In this document: piece by piece, positions 45,556 through 55,542 of the stretch | How positions within the stretch are numbered: position 1 is the first letter of the stretch | Layout: each line of letters begins with the position of its first letter | From: Tupaia tana | Taxonomy: Eukaryota > Chordata > Mammalia > Scandentia > Tupaiidae | DNA: 64,000 nt | Direction of reading: 5' to 3' | NCBI GenBank assembly: GCA_026018925.1 | Contig: JAKSZU010000007.1 | Span: 101,436,860 to 101,500,859, forward strand | Notes under the pieces: generated by a model | The model's input: only the letters and a program-made list of their open reading frames with translations | What the model was told of the DNA's origin: nothing | Database searches by the model: none | Made by a program: the position numbers and the translations under genes

Positions 45556-45825
45556 TTTTTTTTTTTTTTTTTTTTGAGAGATTTTCGCTATAGGGCGCGT
45601 GCGCTCGCCAGACAGACAGAGAGAGACATAGAGACAGAAAACGAGAAATCACCCCCCAGGGTGGATGGTCATGCCGCAATCCCTTCTCCTCCATTCTCCT
45701 CTCGGGATCTTGGGCACGCACGCACACGTGCCCGGCGTGAGTTTAAGCCACTGGGTCCGAGACGCGAACCGCGGTCGACTACGTGGGAGTCCAGCGACAT
45801 AGGCATTACGCTAACTGCTGGTTCC
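45556..45825 (-). mobile_element. SINE-A, CATAGAG subfamily, in the RGS13 intron
   Basis: Perfect 16-bp duplication CTCAGCCTGTCTGTTT (45540-45555 and 45826-45841). Second copy in the intron, same orientation as the gene. Confidence 0.96.
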
Positions 45826-46008
45826 CTCAGCCTGTCTGTTTCATTCCCGACTCTGTTTTCTTTGGGCAGTTGTAAATGACTGTCAGTAACATCTGTGTGA
45901 CTGTCTGCTGGGTGTCTAGGTTTAACTTAAGGTGACAGGAAGCCCTGCTGTGTTCGCAGACTTAGCCCAATGTCGCCAGGATGTCCCCAGGCTTACTTAC
46001 GATATTAG

Positions 46009-46087
46009 TATTGGGTCGTCAGAAAAATGATGTATTTTTCTGTTTTTCTATGCAAAAATGTGTCATGACTTTTTAGATGACCGAATA
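46009..46087. mobile_element. Palindromic MITE, copy 4, in the RGS13 intron
   Basis: TATTGGGTCGTCAGAAAAATG, centre with a doubled TTTTTCTGTTTTTCTATGC, right arm GTCATGACTTTTTAGATGAC then CGAATA. Confidence 0.83.
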
Positions 46088-46159
46088 GTTCCTGCTTTCA
46101 AGGCAAGTTCTTATTCTAAAGAGTCTTATTTTTCCTTTTAACCTCTCTGAGAATTAAGA

Positions 46160-46320
46160 TCATTTAATGGCAAGAGGATTCGGAGCCAGACAGGCCTAGC
46201 TTCGAAACCCAACTTTGCCACTTACTGGCTCTGGACGCTGGACAAGCTCGCTCCTTCTTCAGAGTCTCAGGTTCCTTACGTGGAAGATGACGCTAGTGAG
46301 ACTGGCTCCACAGCGTTTTG
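46160..46320 (+). mobile_element. MIR in the RGS13 intron
   Basis: GGATTCGGAGCCAGACAGGCC, GAAACCCAACTTTGCCACTTACTGGC, CTCAGGTTCCTTACGTGGAAGATGA. Confidence 0.75.
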
Positions 46321-46415
46321 GGAGACCCTGGGTGTGTAGTCCCTGGCTCCCACGAGTGCTTGACAGCCTCAGTGCCCTCCCCAGGACGGACACGTTTCCA
46401 TTTCCCTGTGGTTAC

Positions 46416-46582
46416 CTCTCTAGGGGACTGTGGCTGGATGTAAATCTTGTAAAGCTTCTTTGCTCTAGAAATTCTGCTCCACCGTGAGGCGATTTTCTTG
46501 TAGGTTTCACATGCCATCCAGAATTTGATGTTCTCGTCACTGTGCTCCATTTTTAAGTACGCTGCGTAGACTACGGGGCCAT
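46416..46582 (-). CDS. RGS13: RGS13 internal exon (N-terminal half of RGS box), 167 bp
   Basis: This is the 167-bp exon typical of R4 RGS genes. On the minus strand an acceptor (CTCCACCATTTTAG) precedes base 46582, and a donor (GAGAG|GTAACC) follows base 46416. The exon begins with the last two bases of a split codon, then encodes GPVVYAAYLK, MEHSDENIKFWMACETYKK and a basic stretch ending QPQSPRE. The S-D-E-N-I-x-F-W motif carries the Asn and acidic residues that contact the Galpha switch regions. The exon is fully open. An ATG-initiated reading of this region would start inside the RGS box and run on past the donor into the intron, so it is not a real start. The earlier coding exons (short N-terminus and the preceding small exon) were not found upstream in the window. 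Confidence 0.95.
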
Positions 46583-47493
46583 CTAAAATGGTGGAGAAAT
46601 CAGTTTTCGTAAATCGAGATTACCCAAAACGCTGAATAATGCATAATTAAACAAAGGTCTCTGTCAGAGTTTTCAAATCATCTAACAAGTGCGAATGTCC
46701 TGTCTCCACCTGTCACACAGCGAGATGCCTGCATGGGAAGCACGTTTGACATTGCGAGGTCATCCCTTTATTCTGAGTCACTCAGAGTGAGAGGGCACGA
46801 GTGTAGGCCAAGACAGGACAGCTTACAGGGACCCAGGACAAGGACTTGAGCCCGACAGACAGGCAGAGCGGGCATCATGAACCTGACGTGAAAAGTCCTA
46901 GACCCCACAACACACCAGGGGCTTGAAGGGGTTCAAATCTAAACAGGAAGGAAAATCTCCAAACCACATAGGAGGAACATTCCAGAGCGTTTCCCAGTGT
47001 CCAACCAAAGCAGGAGAACACTGGTGGGTGAAAGTTCAACTTCATAATCATGGTTTATGGTTCAAATAAGAAATAAGGAACCAGGCAAACAGTGCTGGTT
47101 AAGGAGAAAAGGCTTAGGTGAGCCGTCTCAAATCTACTAGGAATTAAATCGCTAAATGATGAAAGGACAATAAAAATTTTAATTCATGTTGCCAGAAATG
47201 TGTGTAGGCACACGCTGAAAACATGGCCACCAGAGTCTGACCGCCAGCACTGGAGTATTCTTTTCCACGAAGCTGTACATGACTTGATGTATACAATTGG
47301 TGAGTTTGGAAATGAATGTATCCCCAGGAAGCCATCGCCATGATCAGACATAAACATACCCCTCATTTCCAAAAGCAGAGAAATTTGATGACTGGTACCG
47401 TGGTCAGTATCATTAACTGTGACAAGAAGTAATGGTAATCAGACAGAATGGAAATAATAAAACCATTTTTTCCTGCATCTTTATATAATATTT

Positions 47494-47495
<2 letters not shown>
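46583..47495. other. Unassigned; presumed RGS13 intron
   Basis: Lies 5' of the 167-bp exon on the gene's strand. No further exon was recognised. ORFs at 47144-47372 show no known domain. Confidence 0.45.

Positions 47496-47527
<32 letters not shown>
47496..47527. repeat. (GT)n microsatellite
   Basis: Uninterrupted GT run of about 16 units. Confidence 0.95.
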
Positions 47528-47529
<2 letters not shown>

Positions 47530-47582
47530 TTGGTCTCCCATATGGAGAGAGTCTTCTATGACTAGAAAGCCAGGTTCCTTGG

Positions 47583-47823
47583 AGACCAGCAGTTAGTGTA
47601 ATGGCTATGTCTCTGGACTCCCATGTAGTCCACTGTGGTTCAAGTCCCGGACCATGCGCCTTAAACTCACGCCGGGCGCGTGTGCGTGCGTGCCCAAGAT
47701 CCCGAGAGGAGAATGGAGGAGAAGGGATTGCGGCGTGGCCATCCCCCCTGGGGGTGATTTCTCACTTTTATGTCTTTCAGGCGAGCGCATGTGCCCTATA
47801 GCGAAACCTCTCCAAAGAAAAAA
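47583..47823 (+). mobile_element. SINE-A, long form
   Basis: GAGACCAGCAGTTAGTGTAATGGC head, GGTTCAAGTCCC B box, CGCCGGGCGCGTGTGCGTGC body. AAAGCCAGGTTCC and AAAGCCGGTTCCC flank it. Confidence 0.92.
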
Positions 47824-47907
47824 AGCCGGTTCCCAGGTTCCTTGACTCCTTGGCTTCTATTGTCCCTGTCAGGAGATGACACAGGAATAAAAATATTTTG
47901 TATTCAG

Positions 47908-48160
47908 GGCCAGCAGGCAGCATCATGGTTAAGATGCTGGACTTCCACATGGCCAACCGCAGTTTAAGTCCCAGGCCTGGCAACTTCAAACTCACGCTGG
48001 ACATTGTATGTGTGTGCCCAAAATCCCAAGAGGAGAATGGGGGAGGAGGGACTGCAGTGTGGACACCCCCCTGGGGGGTCATTTCTCACTTTCTCTCTCT
48101 CTGTCTCTCTGGTGAGTGCATGTGCCCTGTAGCAAAAAAAAATCTCTCTAAAAAAAGGTA
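47908..48160 (+). mobile_element. SINE-A, long form
   Basis: AGGGCCAGCAGGCAGCATCATGG head, GTTTAAGTCCC B box, CCCCCCTGGGGGGTC and CCCTGTAGCAAAAAAAAATC. Confidence 0.9.
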
Positions 48161-48620
48161 TTTTATTTAAGAAATAGAACTGGAATCAAGATAAATCGCA
48201 CCTCTGGAGGCATTAGGGTACCGTGGGGGCAAGGGTAGCCCTCATGACACTGTGTGGGCGGTAGCTCAACAGGAAGAGCAGGGCTGAGAGGACAGATAAG
48301 TGGGGTGGGGCTCACACTGAAGTGGAACACAGGAAGTGATACAGACGAGATATGGCCACCCAGTGGGGAAATCGGCTTTACTTAGATTTCACACATGAAG
48401 GTTGTTTTCACAGCAAAACGACTTGAAGCTGCTCCTTGCCTCACTGGAAAGGCAGGAACTCGGAGCACGCTGTAGGTGTAGCCATCGCCGCTGGCCCTAG
48501 AGAAACAGAGGAAGGAGGGGGCAAGGTCGAAGAATGACTGCAGTGAGGCGGTGGGACCGCAGAGGCTGCTGGCGGTGGAGAGGGGGTGGCAGGAGGTGAT
48601 GGCCGGGGGCAGGAAACGAC
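48161..48620. other. Unassigned, partly GC-rich sequence
   Basis: GC-rich at 48480-48620. Overlapping ORFs of about 90-120 aa occur on the minus strand, with no recognised domain. Confidence 0.45.
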
Positions 48621-48621
48621 C

Positions 48622-48684
48622 TGCAGCCAGGGGGCCATGACAGTGTAAGGACCTGCAGCCAGTGGGCCGAGGCAGTGTAAGGAA
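48622..48684. repeat. 31-32-bp tandem duplication
   Basis: GACCTGCAGCCAG(G/T)GGGCC(AT/GA)G(A/G)CAGTGTAAG occurs twice in a row, with a few mismatches. Confidence 0.8.
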
Positions 48685-48693
48685 ACCACAGTT

Positions 48694-48958
48694 CTGAGAC
48701 CAGCAGGTGGCATAATGGTTACATTGTCGTAATCTCACATAGTCGACCACAGCTCAAGTCCCAGACCCTGCGGCTTAAAACTCACGCTGGGCGTGTGTGT
48801 ACGTGCCCAAAATCCCGGGAGGAGAATGGCAGAGAAGGAATTATGGCGTGGCCATCCTCCCTGGGGGTGATTTCTTGCTTTTTTTCTTACTGTCGCTGTC
48901 CCTCTGCTGAGCACATGTGCCCTATAGCAAAAATCTCTCAAAAAAAAAAAAAAAAAAA
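48694..48958 (+). mobile_element. SINE-A, long form
   Basis: GAGACCAGCAGGTGGCATAATGG head. Target AAGGAAACCACA at 48679-48690 and 48959-48970. Pure A tail of about 20. Confidence 0.93.
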
Positions 48959-49164
48959 AAGGAAACCACATTTGTTACGTTCTGCAAACGAGGGGCCATG
49001 TACTACACTGATGTTGATGTAGATCCATGATACAATCAAATTTTTAACAGGTTTTTTTAAAAATAAATAAAACAAAAAGTCCTTTCTGGTTTAGCAAGTA
49101 AAGTTAAAAGCCAGTATTTTTCAGAGTATATTGAATAAAAGAGTTCTGCTTTTTACATTAAAAA

Positions 49165-49399
49165 CATTATTTTTTATTGTCAGAGGGTGCTTGCGAGAGA
49201 AGAGAGAGCAAGAAAGTCTCCCCAATGGGGTGTGGCCGTCCCGCAATCTGTTTGCCTCCGTTTCTCGGTGCGGTGGGGACGCTGGGCGTGTGCACACGAG
49301 CCTGGCTCATTGTTTTCAAGCTGCCGGGGCTGTGATTCAAACCACAGTGGGCAGCAGGGGGTCTGGCTCCCTTAACCACCAGGCTAGCAGGCTGGCCCG
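49165..49399 (-). mobile_element. SINE-A, diverged
   Basis: TTTTTATTGTCAGAGGGTGC, CTCCCCAATGGGGTGTGGCC, GGCTAGCAGGCTGGCCC. Confidence 0.75.
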
Positions 49400-50300
49400 T
49401 GGTAATCTATCAAGTCAGAACTGAATTGCTCGGTTTCGAAGTTTTACCGACTCCTACAGGATAGAAAAGCCTTTTGTAAAGCAGGCAATGTGGCCCATTG
49501 CTTTAAATGGGACCCGTTCCGAGTGGCGTTCTCAGAGAGCGTGATTCTGCCTGGGGAGCGTGAGTGACCATCACAGGGTTCCTTCTTTAAACTGACGCCA
49601 TGGAAGAACAGGGGCAGGTCATACTCAGCGTCCGCCTTTTTTGGGATAATTGAGAGTGGTGCCTTTGGGCCCTTTCTGGCTTGTTCTTTTAAAACTGGTC
49701 ACCGAAAGGAGTATTTCTGTGACTCACAAGGTGACACATTGCAGTGTTCCTGATGCAGAAGGGAAATGTGAGATTTCTCGTGCCTGAGTCAGAGCAGGGC
49801 CCGTTTATTTCAGGATTATTGACGGCTACAGGTGAGCTGTGTCACAGAATGCATTAGAAAGGAGTCTAAACCAATTTAAAATCCGTTTTATTTTCAGTCG
49901 TATCTTTAGGGATTAGGGATAATACATTCCATACTTCTACCGGAATGTGTGTAAAGTTTTAGAACAGACCTGTTTTTATTAAAAATCCTCTGGCATGGCT
50001 TCTATGACGGTAATCATTTTTTTATTTTTCTTTTACCTTCTCTTTTCTGTATTATATTATAAATGTAGCTTACAGGGCCATGAGTTGTTTTTTATACAGA
50101 AAAATTCCAATAGAGCAATAACTATTGCTAACCATGTGTTATAGTTCCTTTTAATCCTTTATTCCTGTATAATTGCCTGTCTAGGTAGCATTCATGTATT
50201 TGTGCAGACATACACACATGCAAATTACCTGATTTGCATGATAATAAAAACCGAGTCTGAGTCACTGTCATTCCTTTATACTTGGCAAACGCTTTCTCCT
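49400..50300. other. Unassigned non-coding sequence
   Basis: No recognised gene or repeat; searched on the minus strand for the missing RGS13 exon without success. Confidence 0.45.
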
Positions 50301-50309
50301 TTTACGTTT

Positions 50310-50563
50310 TTAAAAGGTTTTTATTATTTTTATTTTAACTGCCAGAGGGAGTATGCACTGGCCAAGGGAGACAGAGGTGGGAGGGAGAAAGCCTCCCCCG
50401 GGGGGTGTGGTCATGCTGCAATCCCTTTCCATTTCTCCAACCCCGGGGGTTTGGGGCACTCACAAGCCCTGGAATAATTTTTAAGCCACTGGGGCTCAGG
50501 TTTTAATTGTGATCAGCGACGTGGGATTCAGCTTCCTTCACCACTAGGCTACCAAGTGGACCT
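50310..50563 (-). mobile_element. SINE-A, diverged
   Basis: TTATTTTAACTGCCAGAGGGAG, CTCCCCCGGGGGGTGTGG, CCACTAGGCTACCAAGTGGACC. Confidence 0.75.
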
Positions 50564-50565
50564 TG

Positions 50566-50818
50566 GTTTATGTTATTTATTGAGAGAGAGGGAAAGAGTC
50601 AACCCCCGGCAATTTCGCTGTGCCCTGATCCCTCCTCTGGCACCCGGCACCCGCAGGTGGAGCACAGGCAGCCCTGGGTGCGCCCTGCACTGTCAGGTAA
50701 GCCCGGGCCTGGCAGGTGGGCCTGATACTGCACCGTGGCTCCCGGCCGCCTGGCCACCCTCCGGGCCTCCTTGGTGCTTTTAATGGTCTCTAGTACTGCA
50801 CTGACGTGCTAGGCCTTG
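50566..50818 (-). mobile_element. SINE-B
   Basis: TGTTATTTATTGAGAGAGAGGG, CCCTGATCCCTCCTCTGGCACCC, GCCTGGCCACCCTCC. GC-rich. Confidence 0.6.
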
Positions 50819-50824
50819 ATACGT

Positions 50825-51110
50825 GTTCTGCCTCGTTATGTTGAACACTGGGGCTGGGCCCCTACTTTTGTTTATAAATTATCCTACACTGAATGTTTTG
50901 GTTTATAAATCTTGGCATCTCTACTTATTTTCCTAGAATTAACTCAAAGAAGTAGAATTCCTAGACCGAAGTTGTTTTATTGTGAAATTCTTGACACATG
51001 TTGCAAAATTGCTTCAGGAAGATCCCGTGATTCGCCGTTACTGACTGCCGGGCAGTGATTGCTCCCTCCACGCTTTCCCGGCTGATGGGGTGTCACTGAC
51101 TTGAAATTGT
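50825..51110 (-). mobile_element. Possible old L1M-like fragment
   Basis: TTTCCTAGAATTAACTCAAAGAAGTAGAATTCC and GACACATGTTGCAAAATTGC resemble a common mammalian L1M-derived stretch. Diverged. Confidence 0.4.
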
Positions 51111-51122
51111 TTACATTTATAT

Positions 51123-51398
51123 ATATATATATATATTTTTTTTTTTGAGAGGTTTTTTTGCTATAGGGCGCGTGCGCTCGCCAGACACACAGAGACAGAC
51201 AGAGAGATAGAAAGTGAGAAATCACCCCCGAGGGGGGATGGCCACGCCGCAATCCCTTCTCCTCCATTCTCCTCTCGGGATCTTGGGCACGCACGCACAC
51301 ACGCCCGGCGTGAGTTTAAGCCACCGGGTCCGGGACGCGAACCGTGGTCGACTACATGGGAGTCCAGCGACATAGCCATTACGCTAACTGCCGGTCCC
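51123..51398 (-). mobile_element. SINE-A, long form, young
   Basis: GAGAGGTTTTTTTGCTATAGGGCGCG, CACACACGCCCGGCG, CGAACCGTGGTCG. TACATTTATAT on both sides. Confidence 0.94.
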
Positions 51399-51439
51399 TA
51401 CATTTATATTTTTAAAATATAAATGGTAACCTATTTAAA

Positions 51440-51640
51440 AATGCTTCTTTCTTCATGAGTGACAGAGACAGAAAGAGAGAGTACTGGCAGGGTCTCGATG
51501 CTGCAGCACCCCCAGCCCTCAGTCAGTCCAAGACCATGGTACACCTCTTCAGGGAGGTCTCCGGACACAGCCGGGAACCGTCCTGGGTGAGAAGTGTTTT
51601 TTTCCTCCTGTGCGACCATCTGGTCCTGTGTGTCTCTTTT
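51440..51640 (-). mobile_element. SINE-B
   Basis: TTCTTTCTTCATGAGTGACAGAGACAG, CAGCACCCCCAGCCC, CAGGGAGGTCTCCGGACACAGC, CGACCATCTGGTCC. Confidence 0.72.
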
Positions 51641-52240
51641 CCCAACCATTTCCTGTGAATTTCAAATCTCTTTTTGAATTGTTAGTGCTTTCTTGAATTT
51701 ATCAGATCTTTTTATAAGTGAAAGAAAGACCCTATCTCTTACACTTTGCATTATAGTATCTTCTCCTTTTACATAGTACTTCTTTATGATTTTTGAGATA
51801 TATTTGTAAACCTTTTGTAAACTTTTTACTTTTAAGACTTGCATTCACCTACCTAATTCTGCCATCAATTGTTTATGCACTTTTATTGGAGGAAACTCTC
51901 TGGGATAAGAATTGACCGACACCCTTTCTACCTCCTTATTGCTTTCCCATTACCCTCGCGTTCCAGGCCAGACCTCTCCGGGCAGTGGCTGGAGAGCCCG
52001 TGAGAGCACAGCCTTCTGTTCCCTCAGCCCTGGCTCCTGTCATCCCTGGGTGCTGTCTGAGCCCTGCTGTTCTCTGCCAAGCCACGGTCACCTCTGTCCT
52101 GCTGTATCCCTGGGCCCCGCTGTGGGGTAGGTTTTAGTGCGACTGAAGACTCAGCTTATGCCTCTCAGTTTCTGGGAATTTTCTCTGAATCCCCCAAGTG
52201 AGATGACTGCTTCCTGGTAGCTGAGAAATAGCACCTGATG
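51641..52240. other. Unassigned sequence
   Basis: AT-rich to 51915, then GC-richer. No recognised gene. Confidence 0.45.
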
Positions 52241-52261
52241 CACACCCATTTTAACTTCCAG

Positions 52262-52362
52262 TTCTCTCTCTGTCTCTCTGTCTCTCTCTCTGTAAACACA
52301 CATTAGTATATATTGCATATACACATTCTTGCATATATTTATATACATATTTTCATGTATAC

Positions 52363-52407
<45 letters not shown>

Positions 52408-52430
52408 TTCCCTATCTATATAGATATATA
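52262..52430. repeat. (CT)n/(TA)n simple repeats
   Basis: CTCTCTCTGTCTCTCTG run at 52262-52292 and an almost pure TA run at 52367-52406. Confidence 0.92.
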
Positions 52431-52484
52431 TTTTTAAAAAACAGTATTTTTGTTGTTGCTGTTTACTTCCTTTATTCTCTCACA

Positions 52485-52590
52485 CATCTGAGAACCATCT
52501 GAAGGGTAGAACTGCAGCTTATTTATTAATACCCATGTAGACCCAGTGCCCACACACTGCCTGCTCTATAGTAGGTCCTGAAAAAACCGT
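52485..52590 (+). mobile_element. L2 3'-end fragment
   Basis: GAAGGGTAGAACTGCAGCTTATTTATTAATACCC and CAGTGCCCACACACTGCCTGCTCTATAGTAGGTCC match the L2 3' terminal region in order. Confidence 0.6.
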
Positions 52591-52679
52591 GCTTGTCAGT
52601 CGGGGTGGTCGGATCCCTCATGCTTCTACATTTTAAAGTGAATTTCTATAGTTCTTTAAAACTGAGGAAGCAGGCCCTA

Positions 52680-53580
52680 GTTGTCAGCATCCGAGAAGCA
52701 CTGGCATGCTACTACTGAGCAGTAATGCCTGCAAAAGGCCAGGTTTGCCCTCAGCAAGGTGAAGGAGCGCAAGGGACGTTACAGGAGACAGGCAGAGCGA
52801 GAGGAAGGCCGAGGCAAGGCAGTGCCGGGTTGATGGCGGGAGCCATGGCAACAGCAGTGGTTGGCAGAGACGAGAAGAGCTGGCGGTGTCGGAAGCTGCC
52901 TCTCCACAGCGAGCAGGAGCAGAACCTCCTGCAGGTGAGGAGAGCTGAGAAGGTGGCTCTGTGTCTAGGGTCGGGGTGCCCACGAGGGAGCAGCAACTCC
53001 TTTAGCAACTTTGATGTCCACTCTGCATGTGATGCGCGTGAAGATGCACGGCCCACTAGCTGTCATCAACACAGAGCAGACTCCAGAGCCTGTGGCAGGG
53101 AGGTAACCCCACAGTGGTCAGCCTGGGGTTCCTGAGGTCGTCAGGCTGTGATCACCACAATGTAGAAAGAGAAGACAGCATTTGCTACGCCCAAGGATGG
53201 CTTTGAGTAAAATGGAAAGATGGATGCCAACTCTGTGATTCGGAACACTCGCCTACCAAGCCTGGTCAGCTGTGTGTCTCTGTCTCTCTTCTGGAGCCAC
53301 CAGAGCAGGCCAGAGGAAAATGAACTGCCTCCACACTCGAAATCAGCACTGCAGAGTTTAAACGTGCGCTCGGCCCTGCCCAGTCAGCTAACGATCCTCA
53401 ATTCCACAGCTCTAGAAATCAGCGACTATGCCACACCTTCTCCCCTGGAAGCACGCCCACTCAGCCCTCTGTGGTGACCTTGCCGCAGACCTCACTGAGG
53501 ACATGGCCTTCATCGGGCAGTGCCTGGCCTTCTCCCCACCACAGCTACCCACCATCTCCATCTAGACCTGCCCTTTCCTT
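52680..53580. other. GC-rich unassigned region
   Basis: About 0.9 kb of more balanced composition with overlapping ORFs on both strands (136 aa plus at 52725-53135; 101 and 99 aa minus). No domain, signal peptide or family similarity recognised. It could be an untranslated exon or promoter region of RGS13, but nothing shows it directly. Confidence 0.35.
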
Positions 53581-53587
53581 ATTAGAA

Positions 53588-54056
53588 GAAGATAATTGCT
53601 GGAGGGTGTGTGCACTTGCCAGAGAGAAAGAGAGAAAGCACCCTTCAGTGGGGCCTGGTCACACCACGATCCCTTCTCCATTTCTCCATCCTTTTGGGAT
53701 CTTGGGCACACACACACGTGTGCCTGCATTTTTTTTTTTTTTTTGGACAGGTTTTTGCTCTAGGGCGTGTGCATTCGCCAGAAAGACAGAGACATAGAGA
53801 CAGAAAGTGAGAAATCACCCTCCAGGGGTATGGCCTTCTCCTCCATTCTCTTCTCAGGATCCTGGGCACTCACGCACATGAGCCTGGCTTGAGTTTAAGT
53901 CACCGGGTCCGAGACTCGAACCACAGTCGACTACATGGGATTCCAACGACATAGCCATTATGCTAAACGCTGGTCCCACGTGTGCCTGCATTTTTCAAAG
54001 CACAGTCAGCCATGTAGGATCTGGCTCCTTTAATCCCTGGGCTACTGGGCTGGCCT
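53588..54056 (-). mobile_element. SINE-A interrupted by another SINE-A
   Basis: Outer copy: TGCTGGAGGGTGTGTGCACTTGCC up to 53733, then 53978-54056 ending GGCTACTGGGCTGGCC. Confidence 0.85.
53734..53977 (-). mobile_element. SINE-A nested in SINE-A
   Basis: Perfect 18-bp duplication ACGTGTGCCTGCATTTTT (53716-53733 and 53978-53995). The CCCCCTGGGGGG block is partly deleted. Confidence 0.94.
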
Positions 54057-54059
54057 TCT

Positions 54060-54870
54060 GCCCATCCTTTCTAACTTCCTTCCTAAAAGGGGGTTGTCCT
54101 TGCTCCTTTCAGGACTGACCAAATAATCCTTTTCTGCCCCACCCTAGTTTTTCTGCCTCCATTGCTCTGCATTTTCTCCATTGCTCTTACAGTGACTGTC
54201 TCCTACCCTCTCCATGTCGCTATAATTTTTTTCCTCACAAATGGTTGCCATGATTGTCCATATATGTTGCTGTATTTCCCAAATAAAGCCATGCCAACTA
54301 TTGACCCCATTTTTCCACTGTGGACTTTACGTCCCCTTCCGATCTCTGCCCTTTCCTCTGCCGACCTTCTCAGCATCACTCAGGTAACACCTTCCTTCCT
54401 CCTCACACTCTGATCCTGCTCTGTCCAGGTGTCAAGACCCCCCTTTTGCCACACCCAGCGGTCACTGTTCTTCCCTCCTCTTACGTGACTTTTTGGCAAT
54501 CTTTCACTCAGATCACACAGCCCTTCCTGAAACACGTTTTTCTTTGGCTTCCCTGAGAACACGCTGTCTGGCTCTGGCTTGTTCTCTACTCACCTGACGC
54601 TCCTTTTCTATCCTCTCCTCTTCCCTGGGCTTCCCTAGGCTTGGCAATACTAGTGTGCTCCTAACTCCATCTCTGAATTCCTCCTCTCTGTCTGCTCTCC
54701 CTCTAAGTGATCTCACACCCCATGGTGTTTGTTAGCATCTATATGCTAGTTACTTCCTTTCTCATCTTCCCCAGATTGAGTCCCAGTCTCACCTGTCGTT
54801 TACTGCAATAATCCTTTAGCTAGTATCTCTGCTTTCATTATTCAGAAGAGAACCAGGAAGTCTTTAAAAA
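54060..54870 (+). mobile_element. Probable L2-derived sequence
   Basis: Pyrimidine-rich, with CCTCCTCACACTCTG, GATCACACAGCCCTTCC and GTGTTTGTTAGCATCTATATGCTAG...CTCATCTTCCCCAG; the last resembles the L2 ORF2 segment around 'ataccatctatatgctgacgactcc'. Confidence 0.45.
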
Positions 54871-54884
54871 ATATATAAAATTTT

Positions 54885-55162
54885 GGGACCGGCAGTTAGC
54901 GTAATGGCTATATTGCTGGACTCCCACGTAGTCGACCGTGGTTCAAGTCCTGGACCCGGTGGCTTAAACTCACGCTGGGCACGTGTGTGTGTGTGCCCAA
55001 GATCCCAAGAGGAGAATGGAGGAGAAGGGATTGCAGCGTGGCCATCCCCCCTACGGGTGATTTCTCGCTTTCTGTCTCTCTGTCCCTCTCTGTCTGTCTG
55101 GCGAGCGCACGCGCCCTATAGCAAAAACCTCTCCAAATATATATATATATATTTATATATTT
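54885..55162 (+). mobile_element. SINE-A, long form, young, (TA)n tail
   Basis: GGGACCGGCAGTTAGCGTAATGGC head with perfect A box; target ATATATAAAATTTT (54871-54884 and 55163-55176); the tail has become ATATATATTTATATAT. Confidence 0.94.
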
Positions 55163-55315
55163 ATATATAAAATTTTATTTCTCTGCAGTTTAAGGTCATG
55201 TATATGTTCTATTAGGCCCTGTGTTTTTTTCATGCTGACTACTTTTTGGGTATTTTGAGACACTAACCAATCTCATCTACAAGAACTTAAAATATTTTTT
55301 TCTATTTATTTCTTC

Positions 55316-55542
55316 CATGAGAAGAAAAAAGAGAGAGAGAATAAGAGATAGAGGGAGAGAGAGAAAGAGATGGTGTCCCCAACAGAGTCTTAATGCCATG
55401 ATTTGCCTTCTGCCAGACCAGGATCGTGGCACATATGTGCCTGGCTCACTCAGGGAGGTCTCCAGATGTGCACTGAGAACCTCTCCCTGTGGGTCGACCT
55501 CCCAGAGTGTGGCATTTGACCACTAAGCCATAATCTGGCCCC
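55316..55542 (-). mobile_element. SINE-B
   Basis: CATGAGAAGAAAAAAGAGAG, CCAGACCAGGATCGTGGCAC, CAGGGAGGTCTCCAGATGTGC, AGCCATAATCTGGCCCC. Confidence 0.75.

Larger units (their letters stand above)
44396..46415 (-). other. RGS13: RGS13 intron between the two RGS-box exons
   Basis: A 2,020-bp intron with consensus GT (46415-46414) and AG (44397-44396) ends on the minus strand. It holds two young SINE-A copies in the same orientation as the gene, a palindromic MITE and a MIR. The rest is unique sequence including a purine-rich GGAGAAG tract near 44800-44850. Confidence 0.85.

Noticed and set aside
49465-49520. Minus-strand K-Q-W-A peptide as the missing RGS13 exon (expected L-Q-W-A)
   Set aside because: The residues after QWA do not continue the RGS-box start, there is no acceptor or donor at the right spacing, and upstream codons do not match.
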